DNA from: Chryseobacterium sp.
GTDB taxonomy: Bacteria > Bacteroidota > Bacteroidia > Flavobacteriales > Weeksellaceae
DNA length: 64,000 nt
Reading direction: 5' to 3'
Assembly (NCBI RefSeq): GCF_029240215.1
Contig: NZ_JARBTK010000001.1
Location: 496,001-560,000, forward strand
The notes beneath the pieces were generated by a model. That model was given only the letters and a program-made list of their open reading frames with translations. It did not search any database and had not been told where the DNA came from. Below are positions 33,768 through 42,982 of this stretch, one piece after another (position 1 is the stretch's first letter; every line of letters starts with the position of its first letter). Position numbers and translations under genes: made by a program.

Positions 33768-35399
33768 TTAATAACCTGGATTTTGAGTTAAGTTAGAATT
33801 AATATTCAAATATTTATTCGGAATTGGGAACAAAACTCTGGTAGAAGCTATAGAAGAACCATTTTGGACTCCTCCTTTCCATTGCCAAGTATAACCAGAT
33901 ACGTAATGATTTAATCTAATCAAATCTTGTCTTCTTGTACCTTCCCAATACAATTCTTTAGCTCTTTCGTTCAAAATAAACATTTCTTTTGCATCTGTTG
34001 TAGTAAGAGCATTAATATCAGACATTGCTATATTTGTAACACCACCTCTTGTTCTTAACGTATTGATATATTCTAAAGCTGTAGCTGTACTACCTTTTCC
34101 GTTAACAATTGCTAATTCTGCATACATCAAATAAGCATCTCCCATTCTGAACAATGCAAAATCTGCATCTGCAAAAGTACCATCACTTCCATTTGCGCCG
34201 CTTGTTTTTTTGTTAGAAAACTTAATCAATTTTGTACCTTCTTCAAATTTAGCATAATCTGAAATAGATGCAGGGTCTGTACTTCCGGCTACTTTCATTA
34301 CTCTGGCATCTGTTCCTGTAGACTGAATAAATTCCTGACGGGTTCTAAAACCTGCCCAACCCGCATCAACACCTAACAAAGCTCCTACTGCATTGGTACA
34401 ACTTGCGTGAATTAAAAAAGTAGTTCCTCCGTAAGTTTTAGTTTTAATACCATCGAAAGTAATAGGAAAAATAGCTTCATCCTGTGCTCCATTGATATTG
34501 TTATCTGCTTTAAATAAATTAGCATAAGGTATTGTTGCTACTTTATATGGTGAACCAATTACTTTTGTAATTTCTGTTAAGGCTTCTGTGCTCCTGTCAA
34601 CACCTGTATATACTTTTGCATTTTGGTATAGTTTGGCTTTTAACATCCAGGCAGCAGCTTTATCTGCTCTACCATATTCATTGGTTTTTGCACCTGCTAA
34701 ATCTCCATCTATTTCATTCAACTCTCCTAATATATAGTTGAAAACATACTCTCTTGATTGTACTGATGGTTTTATACCAGAACCAATAATATCTCCCTCA
34801 GTTGCAAAAGGAATTCTACCATAAATATCTATAGCGTGATAGTAAGATAAAGCTCTTAAAAATCTAGCTTCCGCACGGAAAGCTTTTATCTGGGTTTTTA
34901 AATCTGCTGAAACCCCTCTTGATGATAACTTGTCATCAGTTGTTTCTCTTAAAAACTCATTGACCAAGCCAATTTGGAAAAATATTCTTGCAAAAAAAGC
35001 CTCGTTAAATTTATTATCTGCATTCCAGGTATTGAAGTTTAAATCTCTGATCCCGGGATTATCAGATTCTCCCCAAGCAATAATAGCTTCATCAGTTGTA
35101 AGTTCCTGCAGTTGCCAATATCCTCTGATATATTGTGAAAAACCTTCATTGGGTCCTCCATCTGATTCTAGTCCTAAATCTGAATTTCCGTTAGGAGAAG
35201 TCTGTCCTGTTACCGCTAAACCGGCATAAATTTTTGCCAAAAACTGTTTATAAGAGTCTGGATTTGCATAAAATTGTTCAGATGTGTATAATTCATCATC
35301 ATTTACTTTAACGTCCAGATCATTAAGACAAGAGGTTGCCGATAAAAGAAATACACTTGCAATAGCCAGATTTCTTAATTTTACTATATTTAATTTCAT
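33768..35399 (-). CDS. susD: SusD/RagB nutrient-binding outer-membrane lipoprotein
   Basis: 543 residues with a lipobox ATSC (Cys24) and a SusD-like alpha-helical/TPR architecture. The N-terminal region has DLDVKVNDDELYTSEQFYANPDSYKQFLAKIYAGLA and the C-terminal part the RagB-type KEMFILNERAKELYWEGTRR and FPIPNKYLNINSNLTQNPGY, the typical end of SusD-family proteins. It forms the lid on the SusC channel and binds the glycan. The gene starts 12 bp after the susC stop and precedes susE, so the pair works as one uptake complex. Partner genes (GH13, GH97) point to starch or maltodextrin. Confidence 0.94.
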   Translation of the reverse strand: MKLNIVKLRNLAIASVFLLSATSCLNDLDVKVNDDELYTSEQFYANPDSYKQFLAKIYAGLAVTGQTSPNGNSDLGLESDGGPNEGFSQYIRGYWQLQELTTDEAIIAWGESDNPGIRDLNFNTWNADNKFNEAFFARIFFQIGLVNEFLRETTDDKLSSRGVSADLKTQIKAFRAEARFLRALSYYHAIDIYGRIPFATEGDIIGSGIKPSVQSREYVFNYILGELNEIDGDLAGAKTNEYGRADKAAAWMLKAKLYQNAKVYTGVDRSTEALTEITKVIGSPYKVATIPYANLFKADNNINGAQDEAIFPITFDGIKTKTYGGTTFLIHASCTNAVGALLGVDAGWAGFRTRQEFIQSTGTDARVMKVAGSTDPASISDYAKFEEGTKLIKFSNKKTSGANGSDGTFADADFALFRMGDAYLMYAELAIVNGKGSTATALEYINTLRTRGGVTNIAMSDINALTTTDAKEMFILNERAKELYWEGTRRQDLIRLNHYVSGYTWQWKGGVQNGSSIASTRVLFPIPNKYLNINSNLTQNPGY

Positions 35400-35411
35400 T
35401 TTTTATAAAGT

Positions 35412-38147
35412 TTAAAAGTTTGCATTAATACCTAAAGTAAACATTCTCGCTCTTGGGTATATTGAAGCATCTCTTCCATCATTAAACACTTCTGGATCAA
35501 GGTTTTTATACTTTGTGATAATAAGTACATTATTTACACCTGTATAAAATCTTATAGAACCATTGTTTTTCAATAAATTATTAAAAGTATATCCTAAAGT
35601 TACATTATCTAATTTCACAAAACTTCCGTTTTTAACGTAATAGTCAGATTCTTTATTGGTAAATGTAAAACTGGTATTACTAAAATCTACGGGAGCATTA
35701 TTAATAGTACCATCTACAGTATTGTAAATGTTACCCAATTGAGCTCTATCAGCAGAAATTTGATCATATACATAATTTCCTACACTTGCTCTCCAAGCCA
35801 TAGAAAAGTCAATATGCTTTCCAAAAGTTGCATTGGTCATGAATCCCATTGTAACATCTGCCTGTGGTTTTTTGTAGATGTACTTATCTGCAGAAGTTAT
35901 TACCCCATCATTATTTCTATCTACATAAGCTCCTTCTATTGGTTTACCATTGCTGTCATATACTTGTTGAAATACATTAAATGCATAAGGAGAATATCCT
36001 GTTGTAAATGTTTGTACAAACCCTCCTAGGCCAACACCTCCTTTATCTATCTTATCTAATTCTAATTCTTTAATTTTTATATTATTGTAGGTTGCATTAT
36101 AATTAAAATTTAGTGTGAAATTTTCTTTTTTCACAGCTTTAATATCCAAACCTAATTCTATCCCTTTAGATTGTAATCTACCAATATTTTTAGGACCAAT
36201 AATTCTTAAATTTTCTAAAGGACCTTCAGGTACAATAGATAATAGATCTTCTGTATCTGCTAAATAAAAGTCTAATGTCCCTGTTACTCTATTTTTAGCG
36301 AATCCAAAATCTAATCCTAGATTATATTTTATACTTTCTTCCCATTTTAGGTTTTCATTATATCCGTTGGCTTTTGCAATCTGATAAAATGTATTTCCAA
36401 ATTGATAAAATAATGTTGAAGAAACATTATACGTTTTAAAGTAATCGAATCTATAATCTCCAATATCCTGATTTCCTATTTTACCAATACTCGCTCTTAG
36501 TTTAAGATCTGATAGTGTAGTATTTCCTTTTAAAAAACTTTCTTCTGAAATTTTCCAGGCAGCAGCAACTCCTCCAAAATCTCCCCATCTATTTGCTTTG
36601 CTAAAACGAGAAGAACCATCTCTTCTATAATTTAAGGTAAGTAAATATTTATTGGCATATCCTAAATTTAGCCTACCAAAAAATGCTTGCAAATTAAGAT
36701 CTGGTTTAGAATCCGGATTATAAAAATTATTAACAGGATCTAAAGTATATAAAAATGTATTTCCACTTGAAAAGCTCGTTTTATGATAATTTTGATACTC
36801 ATAACCTCCCATTACATCAAAATTGAATTGACCAAAGGTTTTACCATAATTCAACTGAACGTTAGCGTTTTTGTTCAACAGACTTTCTCCAGAGAAAGAT
36901 TCTGACCCATAATAAGCAAAAGTATTAGCTACAGAATAATATCCGTTTCTGGAATTTTTAGTTGTGGTAACATGACCATCCAATTCTTTGCTATCCAAAC
37001 CAGCATTAGCAACCAATCTTAATTCTGGTAAAAAATGGAATTTATATTCCATGTTTACATTTCCAAAAAATCTTTTGAAATTTTGAATATCGTGCTTATT
37101 TCTTAACTGTGCTACAGGATTCGAAACTCCATTGGGATTATACGTTCCTGTAGTAGAATTAAAATTACCCAATCTGTTTTCGTAATAACCATCTCCATAG
37201 ATAGAATTATCATCATAAACAGGTTGTGTAGGATTCATAGAAAGTGCATTACCGATAGCTCCTTCTTCTGCATTATTTTTAAAAGTATAAGAATAAGTAC
37301 CTGTGATATTAAATTTTAAATGATCATCAAAAAAACTAGGGCTGATTGCAATATTCCCCGTTGTTCTTTGGAAACCAGAAGTAATCAGTAAACCGCTATT
37401 TTCTAAATGATCTACAGAGAAACGAGTTGGTATTTTCCCGAATAAACTTCCTGAAACTGAAGCATTAATATCATTCGTTACAGAAGTTTTAAAAATTTCG
37501 TCTTGCCAATCAGTATTAGCAGTGCCTAATTGAGCTACTTTATCCGGAACATATTGATTAATTAAAGCCCTAAACTCATCACCACTATATACTTTAATTT
37601 TTTTAGCTAAAGTATTAACCGTAGTAAAAGCATTTAATGATACTCTTAATCTTTTTCCTCCTTTTTTTGTAGTAATTAATATAACTCCATTAGATCCTCT
37701 AGATCCATAAATTGCAGTAGAAGCAGCATCTTTTAATATAGAAAAAGATTCTATATCATTTGGGTTAATAGTAGATAAAGAAACTCCATCTAAAGGCAAA
37801 CCGTCTACAACCAATAAAGGTTCGTTACTTGCATTCAAAGAAGAACCTCCTCTTACTCTGATTATCGGTTCACTCCCGGGTGTTCCGGATTGAGTAATCA
37901 CCACTCCGGCAGCACGACCATTAATAAGCCCTTCTGCAGTTGCTACAGCACCTTTATTAAAATCGGCTGTTGATAGAGAAGTGATTGATCCCGTCAAATC
38001 AGTTTTCTTCTGTTTTCCGTATCCAATCAATACAACCTCCTCGATTTTTCTCTCCTTAGTTGTAGAGTCTTGTGTCTGCGCATGCATCATGGAACTTGCC
38101 AATAAAAATGCAGGTGCAATTTTTAATACCGTCGTAAAGTTTTTCAC
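35412..38147 (-). CDS. susC: SusC/RagA TonB-dependent outer-membrane receptor
   Basis: Outer-membrane glycan importer, about 911 residues. The frame extends to a TTG at 38192, but GTG at 38147 gives a clean signal peptide (VKNFTTVLKIAPAFLLASSM, then MHAQ) and is preferred. After a short spacer comes KIEEVVLIGYGKQKKTDLTG, the plug entry, then the plug domain and a 22-strand barrel ending in PRARMFTLGINANF. The carboxypeptidase-regulatory-like domain usual at the N-terminus of SusC proteins is absent. It heads the susC-D-E operon and uses TonB energy to import maltodextrins. Confidence 0.93.
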   Translation of the reverse strand: MKNFTTVLKIAPAFLLASSMMHAQTQDSTTKERKIEEVVLIGYGKQKKTDLTGSITSLSTADFNKGAVATAEGLINGRAAGVVITQSGTPGSEPIIRVRGGSSLNASNEPLLVVDGLPLDGVSLSTINPNDIESFSILKDAASTAIYGSRGSNGVILITTKKGGKRLRVSLNAFTTVNTLAKKIKVYSGDEFRALINQYVPDKVAQLGTANTDWQDEIFKTSVTNDINASVSGSLFGKIPTRFSVDHLENSGLLITSGFQRTTGNIAISPSFFDDHLKFNITGTYSYTFKNNAEEGAIGNALSMNPTQPVYDDNSIYGDGYYENRLGNFNSTTGTYNPNGVSNPVAQLRNKHDIQNFKRFFGNVNMEYKFHFLPELRLVANAGLDSKELDGHVTTTKNSRNGYYSVANTFAYYGSESFSGESLLNKNANVQLNYGKTFGQFNFDVMGGYEYQNYHKTSFSSGNTFLYTLDPVNNFYNPDSKPDLNLQAFFGRLNLGYANKYLLTLNYRRDGSSRFSKANRWGDFGGVAAAWKISEESFLKGNTTLSDLKLRASIGKIGNQDIGDYRFDYFKTYNVSSTLFYQFGNTFYQIAKANGYNENLKWEESIKYNLGLDFGFAKNRVTGTLDFYLADTEDLLSIVPEGPLENLRIIGPKNIGRLQSKGIELGLDIKAVKKENFTLNFNYNATYNNIKIKELELDKIDKGGVGLGGFVQTFTTGYSPYAFNVFQQVYDSNGKPIEGAYVDRNNDGVITSADKYIYKKPQADVTMGFMTNATFGKHIDFSMAWRASVGNYVYDQISADRAQLGNIYNTVDGTINNAPVDFSNTSFTFTNKESDYYVKNGSFVKLDNVTLGYTFNNLLKNNGSIRFYTGVNNVLIITKYKNLDPEVFNDGRDASIYPRARMFTLGINANF

Positions 38148-38266
38148 AAATATTATTTTTATATAGTTTTTTTGTTTGATAATAACTGCCAAAGCAGTCT
38201 TGCAATTTAAAAAAAATTACAATTATCATAAAATTATATAATATTAAGTTAATATTTTGTAAATTA

Positions 38267-38283
38267 AACGAATGTTTTTCGTT
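38267..38283. promoter_or_regulatory. Candidate operator palindrome upstream of susC
   Basis: AACGAA and TTCGTT arms separated by 5 bp, about 120 bp upstream of the susC start. The position fits a regulator binding site for the starch locus, but no regulator gene is in the window and the site is short enough to occur by chance. Confidence 0.3.
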
Positions 38284-38450
38284 AGATAATTGAATTACAA
38301 TTAATTAAACAGAATTATTCATTACATAACATATAGTTAACACACATTCATAAATTAAACAACCGTTTAACAATAACACCGTTTTTTTCTTTATCAGTAA
38401 TCAATTTCAATATTAAAAATTTGTAAAAAAAGATTTAAGCAAATTATCTT

Positions 38451-38458
38451 TATCTTTG
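38451..38458 (+). promoter_or_regulatory. -7 element (TATCTTTG) of metG
   Basis: Consensus -7 element 22 bp before the metG ATG. A TTG at 38421 is 27 bp upstream, slightly further than usual. Confidence 0.55.
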
Positions 38459-38480
38459 CAGACTTAAAACTATACTATAA

Positions 38481-40514
38481 ATGTCAAACAGAAAAATGAT
38501 TACGGCAGCTTTGCCATACGCAAACGGACCGGTTCATATAGGGCATTTGGCGGGTGTTTATATTCCTGCGGATGTTTACGCAAGATTTCAGAGAAGATCA
38601 GGAAAAGATGTAGCGTTTATCTGCGGATCAGATGAGCACGGAATTCCTATAACCATAAGAGCTAAGAAAGAAGGAGTTACACCTCAGAATATTGTAGATC
38701 AGTATCATGAGATTATCAAAAAATCTTTTTCAGATTTAGGGATTTCTTTTGATGAATATTCAAGAACGACTTCTAAAAAGCATTATCAGACGAGTCAGGA
38801 TTTCTTCAGAACCCTGCATGACAAAGGAAAATTTACGGAAGAAGTTTCTGAACAGTATTTTGATGAACAAGCTAATGAATTCTTGGCCGACAGATATATT
38901 GTAGGAACCTGCCCGAATTGTGGCAACGAAAACGCTTACGGCGATCAGTGCGAGAGATGCGGTTCTACCCTTTCTCCGTCAGAATTGATCAATCCAAAAT
39001 CAATGTTGAGCGGAAATGTTCCTATCTTAAAAGAAACAAAAAACTGGTATTTACCTTTAAATGAATATGAAGATTTCCTTAATGAATGGATCATTGAAGG
39101 TCATAAAGACGACTGGAAACCCAACGTTTACGGACAGGTTAAATCTTGGTTAAATGACGGCTTAAAACCTCGCGCCATGACCAGAGATCTGAACTGGGGT
39201 GTTCCTGTTCCGCTTCCGAATGCAGAAGGGAAAGTACTTTACGTTTGGTTTGATGCACCGATCGGATATATTTCTTTCACTAAAGAATGGGCTGAGAAAA
39301 ACGGAAAAGACTGGAAGGATTACTGGCAGAGTGAAGAAAGCGATTTAGTTCATTTTATAGGAAAGGATAATATTGTGTTTCACTGTATCATTTTCCCTGC
39401 GATGATGAAAGCTCACGGAGATTATATTATGCCGAAAAATGTTCCGGCTTTTGAATTCTTAAATCTTGAAAATGATAAAATTTCAACTTCAAGAAACTGG
39501 GCGGTTTGGGCACATGAATATGTTGAAGATTTCCCGGGACAGCAAGATGTTTTAAGATATGCTTTATTATCTTCTGCTCCCGAAACAAAGGATAATAATT
39601 TTACGTGGAAAGATTTTCAGACGAAAAATAATTCTGAATTGGTTGGGATTTTCGGAAACTTCATTAACCGAGTTGCCGTTTTAATTCATAAATATTATGA
39701 TGGAATTGTTCCTCAAGGTGATGTAAATGCTTCTGAATTACAGGAAATCAATAAATCAGCGAAAGAAATTTCAAGCTTCCTTGAGAACTATGAATTCAGA
39801 AATTCTTTGACGGCTTTAATGAATTTGGCACGTTTCGGAAACCAATATCTTCAGGCTGAAGAACCTTGGAAAACCATTAAAGATAACCCTGAAAAAGCGG
39901 CACAATCTTTATTTGTCGGAGCTCAGATTGCTGTTGCTTTAGCTCAATTGTGTGAGCCGTTTATGCCTTTCAGTTCTGAAAAGTTGTTGACTATGTTCAA
40001 TGTTCAAAAATCAGATTGGAGTGATGTTGAAACAAAATCTGTTTTAATTGAAACGGGTCACAAAATCAATGAATCATCTCTTCTTTTCTCAAAAATCGAA
40101 GACGATGTTATTGAAGCTCAAATCCAAAAACTGGAAAATACAAAACAAAATAATAAAAAAACAAACCCTAACGCAAATCCTATGAAAGACGAAATCTCTT
40201 TTGATGATTTTACGAAAATCGATCTTAGAACGGCTACCATTTTAGAAGCTGAAAAAGTAGAAAAAGCTGATAAACTGTTGAAACTTAAAGTCGATACAGG
40301 TGTAGATGTAAGAACAGTCGTTTCAGGGATCGCAGAAAGCTTTACTCCGGAAGAAGTAATTGGAAAGCAAGTAATGATTTTACTAAATCTTGCTCCAAGA
40401 AAAATCAGAGGAATTGAATCTCAGGGAATGTTATTATTAACGACGAAAGCAGACGGAAAGTTATCTTTTGTAACCCCTGATGAAACAGTGGAAAACGGTA
40501 TTGAAATAGGATAA
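38481..40514 (+). CDS. metG: Methionyl-tRNA synthetase
   Basis: Class I aminoacyl-tRNA synthetase, 677 residues. HIGH motif in PYANGPVHIGHLAG (HIGH at 19-22), zinc-binding knuckle with CPNCGNENAYGDQCERCG (about 144-161), and KMSKS equivalent KISTS in NDKISTSRNW (around 333-337). A C-terminal tRNA-binding OB-fold domain (about 570-677) starts SFDDFTKIDLRTATILEAEK and is the EMAPII-like dimer domain. It charges initiator and elongator tRNA-Met. The start is ATG at 38481, and a terminator follows the stop. The gene is divergent from susC. Confidence 0.97.
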   Translation: MSNRKMITAALPYANGPVHIGHLAGVYIPADVYARFQRRSGKDVAFICGSDEHGIPITIRAKKEGVTPQNIVDQYHEIIKKSFSDLGISFDEYSRTTSKKHYQTSQDFFRTLHDKGKFTEEVSEQYFDEQANEFLADRYIVGTCPNCGNENAYGDQCERCGSTLSPSELINPKSMLSGNVPILKETKNWYLPLNEYEDFLNEWIIEGHKDDWKPNVYGQVKSWLNDGLKPRAMTRDLNWGVPVPLPNAEGKVLYVWFDAPIGYISFTKEWAEKNGKDWKDYWQSEESDLVHFIGKDNIVFHCIIFPAMMKAHGDYIMPKNVPAFEFLNLENDKISTSRNWAVWAHEYVEDFPGQQDVLRYALLSSAPETKDNNFTWKDFQTKNNSELVGIFGNFINRVAVLIHKYYDGIVPQGDVNASELQEINKSAKEISSFLENYEFRNSLTALMNLARFGNQYLQAEEPWKTIKDNPEKAAQSLFVGAQIAVALAQLCEPFMPFSSEKLLTMFNVQKSDWSDVETKSVLIETGHKINESSLLFSKIEDDVIEAQIQKLENTKQNNKKTNPNANPMKDEISFDDFTKIDLRTATILEAEKVEKADKLLKLKVDTGVDVRTVVSGIAESFTPEEVIGKQVMILLNLAPRKIRGIESQGMLLLTTKADGKLSFVTPDETVENGIEIG

Positions 40515-40535
40515 TAGTTCACTATTCTAGATAAA

Positions 40536-40567
40536 AAACAGACGCATAATTTATACGTCTGTTTTTT
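40536..40567 (+). terminator. Terminator after metG
   Basis: Stem AAACAGACG (40536-40544) with CGTCTGTTT (40556-40564) and an AT-rich loop, followed by six T; 20 bp after the stop codon. Confidence 0.85.
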
Positions 40568-40601
40568 ATATTTTATTTTTTAAGCCCATTTTTTTCCATC
40601 A

Positions 40602-40687
40602 ACTTTGTCATTCCGTAGGAATCCAGACTCATTTTGTAGAGATTGAGGTGTAAAATCCTTGTTTAGATTCCTACAGAATGACAAACT
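40602..40687. repeat. R1 dispersed inverted-repeat element, copy e
   Basis: Left arm ACTTTGTCATTCCGTAGGAA (40602 onward) and right arm GATTCCTACAGAATGACAAA ending at 40685 face each other about 45 bp apart, in the gap between the convergent metG and methyltransferase genes. Confidence 0.82.
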
Positions 40688-40739
40688 GAACGGTCAGATA
40701 TTGGTGAGATTACTTTGTTGCTATACTTTACAATGACAG

Positions 40740-41444
40740 CTATTTCTTAATCAATTTCGCCAAATAAGAATCCTCATCCTGCAATACTTTTTCAACCACA
40801 AAACCATTATTTTCTGCAGCATTTTTCAATGTATTAAAATCGAGATACAGCCATTTGATCGGATCTTCAGATTCTCCTTTGTAATGAACGATGTAATCAA
40901 GCTCACCATAATAACCTTCTGCGGGAATATAGACGCCACCGTCTTCATCTGCATCAAACATATACAGAATATCTGTACTGTCAATAAGAATCTGTCCGTT
41001 TTTGTTTAATAAGGAATGTAGTTTTTTGAGATAAATATCAATTACTTTCAGACTTTGGAAAATTCCGGTTCCGTTCATTAACAGAAGAATAGTATCAAAA
41101 GTTCCATCAGAAAATTCAAGCATATTTTGAGCAACTGCTTTCTTAATTCCTCTCAACTGACAAACTTCAATTGATTTTGGTGAAATATCTAAAGTCGTAA
41201 CATCTAAATCCCTTTCATTTTGAAGATAAAGTGAATGCGAACCGGCTCCAGCTCCGATATCAAGAACTTTTCCCTGAGACAATTTCAAAGCCTTCTTTTC
41301 GATTTTATTCATCTCTTCAAAATCTCTGAAAAGATAGTCTACCGGAAGCTCATCGAGTTCGGAAATTGAAGTTTCAGTCTGCAGATCTTCAGGATTTTCG
41401 TTATGAAAATAATCCCAGATTGCACGTCCCATTAAGTCTTTCAT
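40740..41444 (-). CDS. Class I SAM-dependent methyltransferase
   Basis: About 234 residues from ATG at 41444, beginning MKDLMGRAIWDYFHNEN. A longer frame opens at 41492, but a TATCTTTG promoter element (41463-41470) lies inside it, so that extension is untranslated. The SAM-binding motif I is GKVLDIGAGAGSHSLYL (about 69-85), followed by VTTLDISPKSIEVCQ (motif II region), QNMLEFSDGTFDTILLLMNGTG and the C-terminal beta strand. It is a small-molecule or protein methyltransferase; the substrate cannot be inferred. It is single and convergent with metG. Confidence 0.82.
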   Translation of the reverse strand: MKDLMGRAIWDYFHNENPEDLQTETSISELDELPVDYLFRDFEEMNKIEKKALKLSQGKVLDIGAGAGSHSLYLQNERDLDVTTLDISPKSIEVCQLRGIKKAVAQNMLEFSDGTFDTILLLMNGTGIFQSLKVIDIYLKKLHSLLNKNGQILIDSTDILYMFDADEDGGVYIPAEGYYGELDYIVHYKGESEDPIKWLYLDFNTLKNAAENNGFVVEKVLQDEDSYLAKLIKK

Positions 41445-41835
41445 GCTGAATTTTATTGAGGGCAAAGATAAGGGTTTACCACTTAATTTCATTCTTAATC
41501 ACATTCCAAACAACTTTTTCATAAAAATGTCATGTATATTGGCTTTTGTAGTTATAATCTGAATCAGTCAAAATTTCATTTTGATATTTAATGATAAAGA
41601 AATTGAGAGTAAAACTGAACAACAAATTACTACCAAAATATAAACTAAATTAGAATACTCTAGAATTTCAAGCATTGGTAAAAGGATTTCAAAACCTAAA
41701 GCTAAATAATAAAAATGAAATTAACTATCCAAAATTTTATCGGCTATCACCATAATCCACATTTTCTATTTTTAAATAAGCTTCTTTAAAACAAAATTTC
41801 CCTAACTTGTATATTCTAAAAACGAGATTCATCTC
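41445..41835. other. Gene-free divergent gap before the VWA gene
   Basis: A 391-bp AT-rich gap. The methyltransferase promoter is at its left end. The rest shows no frame, repeat or hairpin that I could support, and no strict TAnnTTTG element for the VWA gene was found. Confidence 0.5.
41463..41470 (-). promoter_or_regulatory. -7 element (TATCTTTG) that sets the methyltransferase start
   Basis: On the minus strand TATCTTTG sits inside the longest frame, 18 bp before the ATG at 41444, and so decides the start. Confidence 0.6.
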
Positions 41836-42978
41836 ATGACAGATAAACAATTTAATTTTCAACAGGGATTTACATTTAGCAAGCACGTTCCGGAAGAAAT
41901 ATCGCATTTTGACCGGGTTTTTGATGTATTCAAAGATTTGCTGACCCACACTTCCGGCGATATTGAGGAAGCTTTTGAGTGGCTCGATATGCTTGATAAA
42001 GAATACGATATTTTTACCGACGAATATACACTTGCGGATTTTGAAGAAGACCTGAGAAAGCGAGGCTACATTAAAAAAGAAGATGATTCCGAAGACGGAA
42101 ATACAGGACCCGGAAAAGGTAAAAATATTCTGACTGCCAAACTCGAAGCGGCTTTACGAGAATATGCTTTAGATCAGATTTTCGGAAAGCTCAAAAAAAG
42201 CGGCATCGGAAATCATAGAACCAACAAATCCGGAGTTGGTGACGAGCGTGATGGTGAAAACCGAAATTTTCAATATGGTGATGATTTATCGACAGTCAAC
42301 ATGACCGAGAGTCTGAAAAATGCTCAGATCAACAACGGAATTGCCGACCTTCAAATGACCGAAGACGATCTCATCGTTGAAGAAACCAAACATAAAGCTC
42401 AGATGAGTACAGTTTTGATGATCGACATCAGTCACTCAATGATTTTATATGGGGAAGACAGGATCACGCCTGCTAAAAAAGTTGCGATGGCTTTGGTGGA
42501 ACTGATCAAGCGAAAATATCCAAAAGATTCTATCGATATTATTGTTTTCGGAAACGAAGCGTGGCCGATCAAAATCAAAGACCTTCCATATTTACAGGTC
42601 GGTCCGTATCATACGAATACGGTGGCAGGATTGGAATTGGCAATGGATATTCTCCGCAGAAAAAGAAATACCAACAAGCAGATTTTTATGATCACCGACG
42701 GAAAACCGAGTTGCCTGAAATTGCCCAACGGAGAATATTATATGAACAGTGTCGGGCTCGACCAAAGAATCGTAACCGAATGTTTGAATAAAGCAGCTCA
42801 GGCAAGAAAACTGAAAATTCCGATCACCACATTTATGATTGCACAGGATCCTTATCTGCGACAGTTTGTAAATGCTTTTACGGTACAAAATAAAGGAAAA
42901 GCTTTTCTTACAGGGCTTTCAGGTTTGGGACAAATGATTTTTGAAGATTACGAAAAAAATAGAATAAAGAGAATTTAA
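41836..42978 (+). CDS. VWA domain protein, partner of MoxR-type AAA+ ATPase
   Basis: 380 residues, cytoplasmic (no signal peptide). The N-terminal half is acidic and helical, with an EEAFEWLDMLDKEYDIF stretch. The C-terminal von Willebrand A domain carries the metal site DISHS (197-201), YHTNT in the middle, and ITDGKPS (about 285-291). It is followed after 4 bp by an AAA+ ATPase gene. Such VWA/ATPase pairs (MoxR-VWA, magnesium-chelatase D/I-like) act together as chaperones or metal-insertion machines. The client is unknown here, and no chlorophyll or other cofactor genes lie nearby. The start is ATG at 41836. Confidence 0.85.
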   Translation: MTDKQFNFQQGFTFSKHVPEEISHFDRVFDVFKDLLTHTSGDIEEAFEWLDMLDKEYDIFTDEYTLADFEEDLRKRGYIKKEDDSEDGNTGPGKGKNILTAKLEAALREYALDQIFGKLKKSGIGNHRTNKSGVGDERDGENRNFQYGDDLSTVNMTESLKNAQINNGIADLQMTEDDLIVEETKHKAQMSTVLMIDISHSMILYGEDRITPAKKVAMALVELIKRKYPKDSIDIIVFGNEAWPIKIKDLPYLQVGPYHTNTVAGLELAMDILRRKRNTNKQIFMITDGKPSCLKLPNGEYYMNSVGLDQRIVTECLNKAAQARKLKIPITTFMIAQDPYLRQFVNAFTVQNKGKAFLTGLSGLGQMIFEDYEKNRIKRI

Positions 42979-42982
42979 AATA

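Larger units (their letters stand above)
38148..38480. other. Divergent intergenic region between susC and metG
   Basis: A 333-bp AT-rich gap. On the metG side it carries a TATCTTTG element (38451-38458). On the susC side no strict TAnnTTTG element was found. It contains the 17-bp inverted repeat AACGAA-N5-TTCGTT (38267-38283), a candidate operator, and two ACCGTTT words nearby (38361-38392). No gene is visible. Confidence 0.55.

Noticed and set aside
38148..38192. Extending SusC to the TTG at 38192
   Set aside because: It adds a 15-residue leader before a good signal peptide; GTG at 38147 gives a standard signal sequence.
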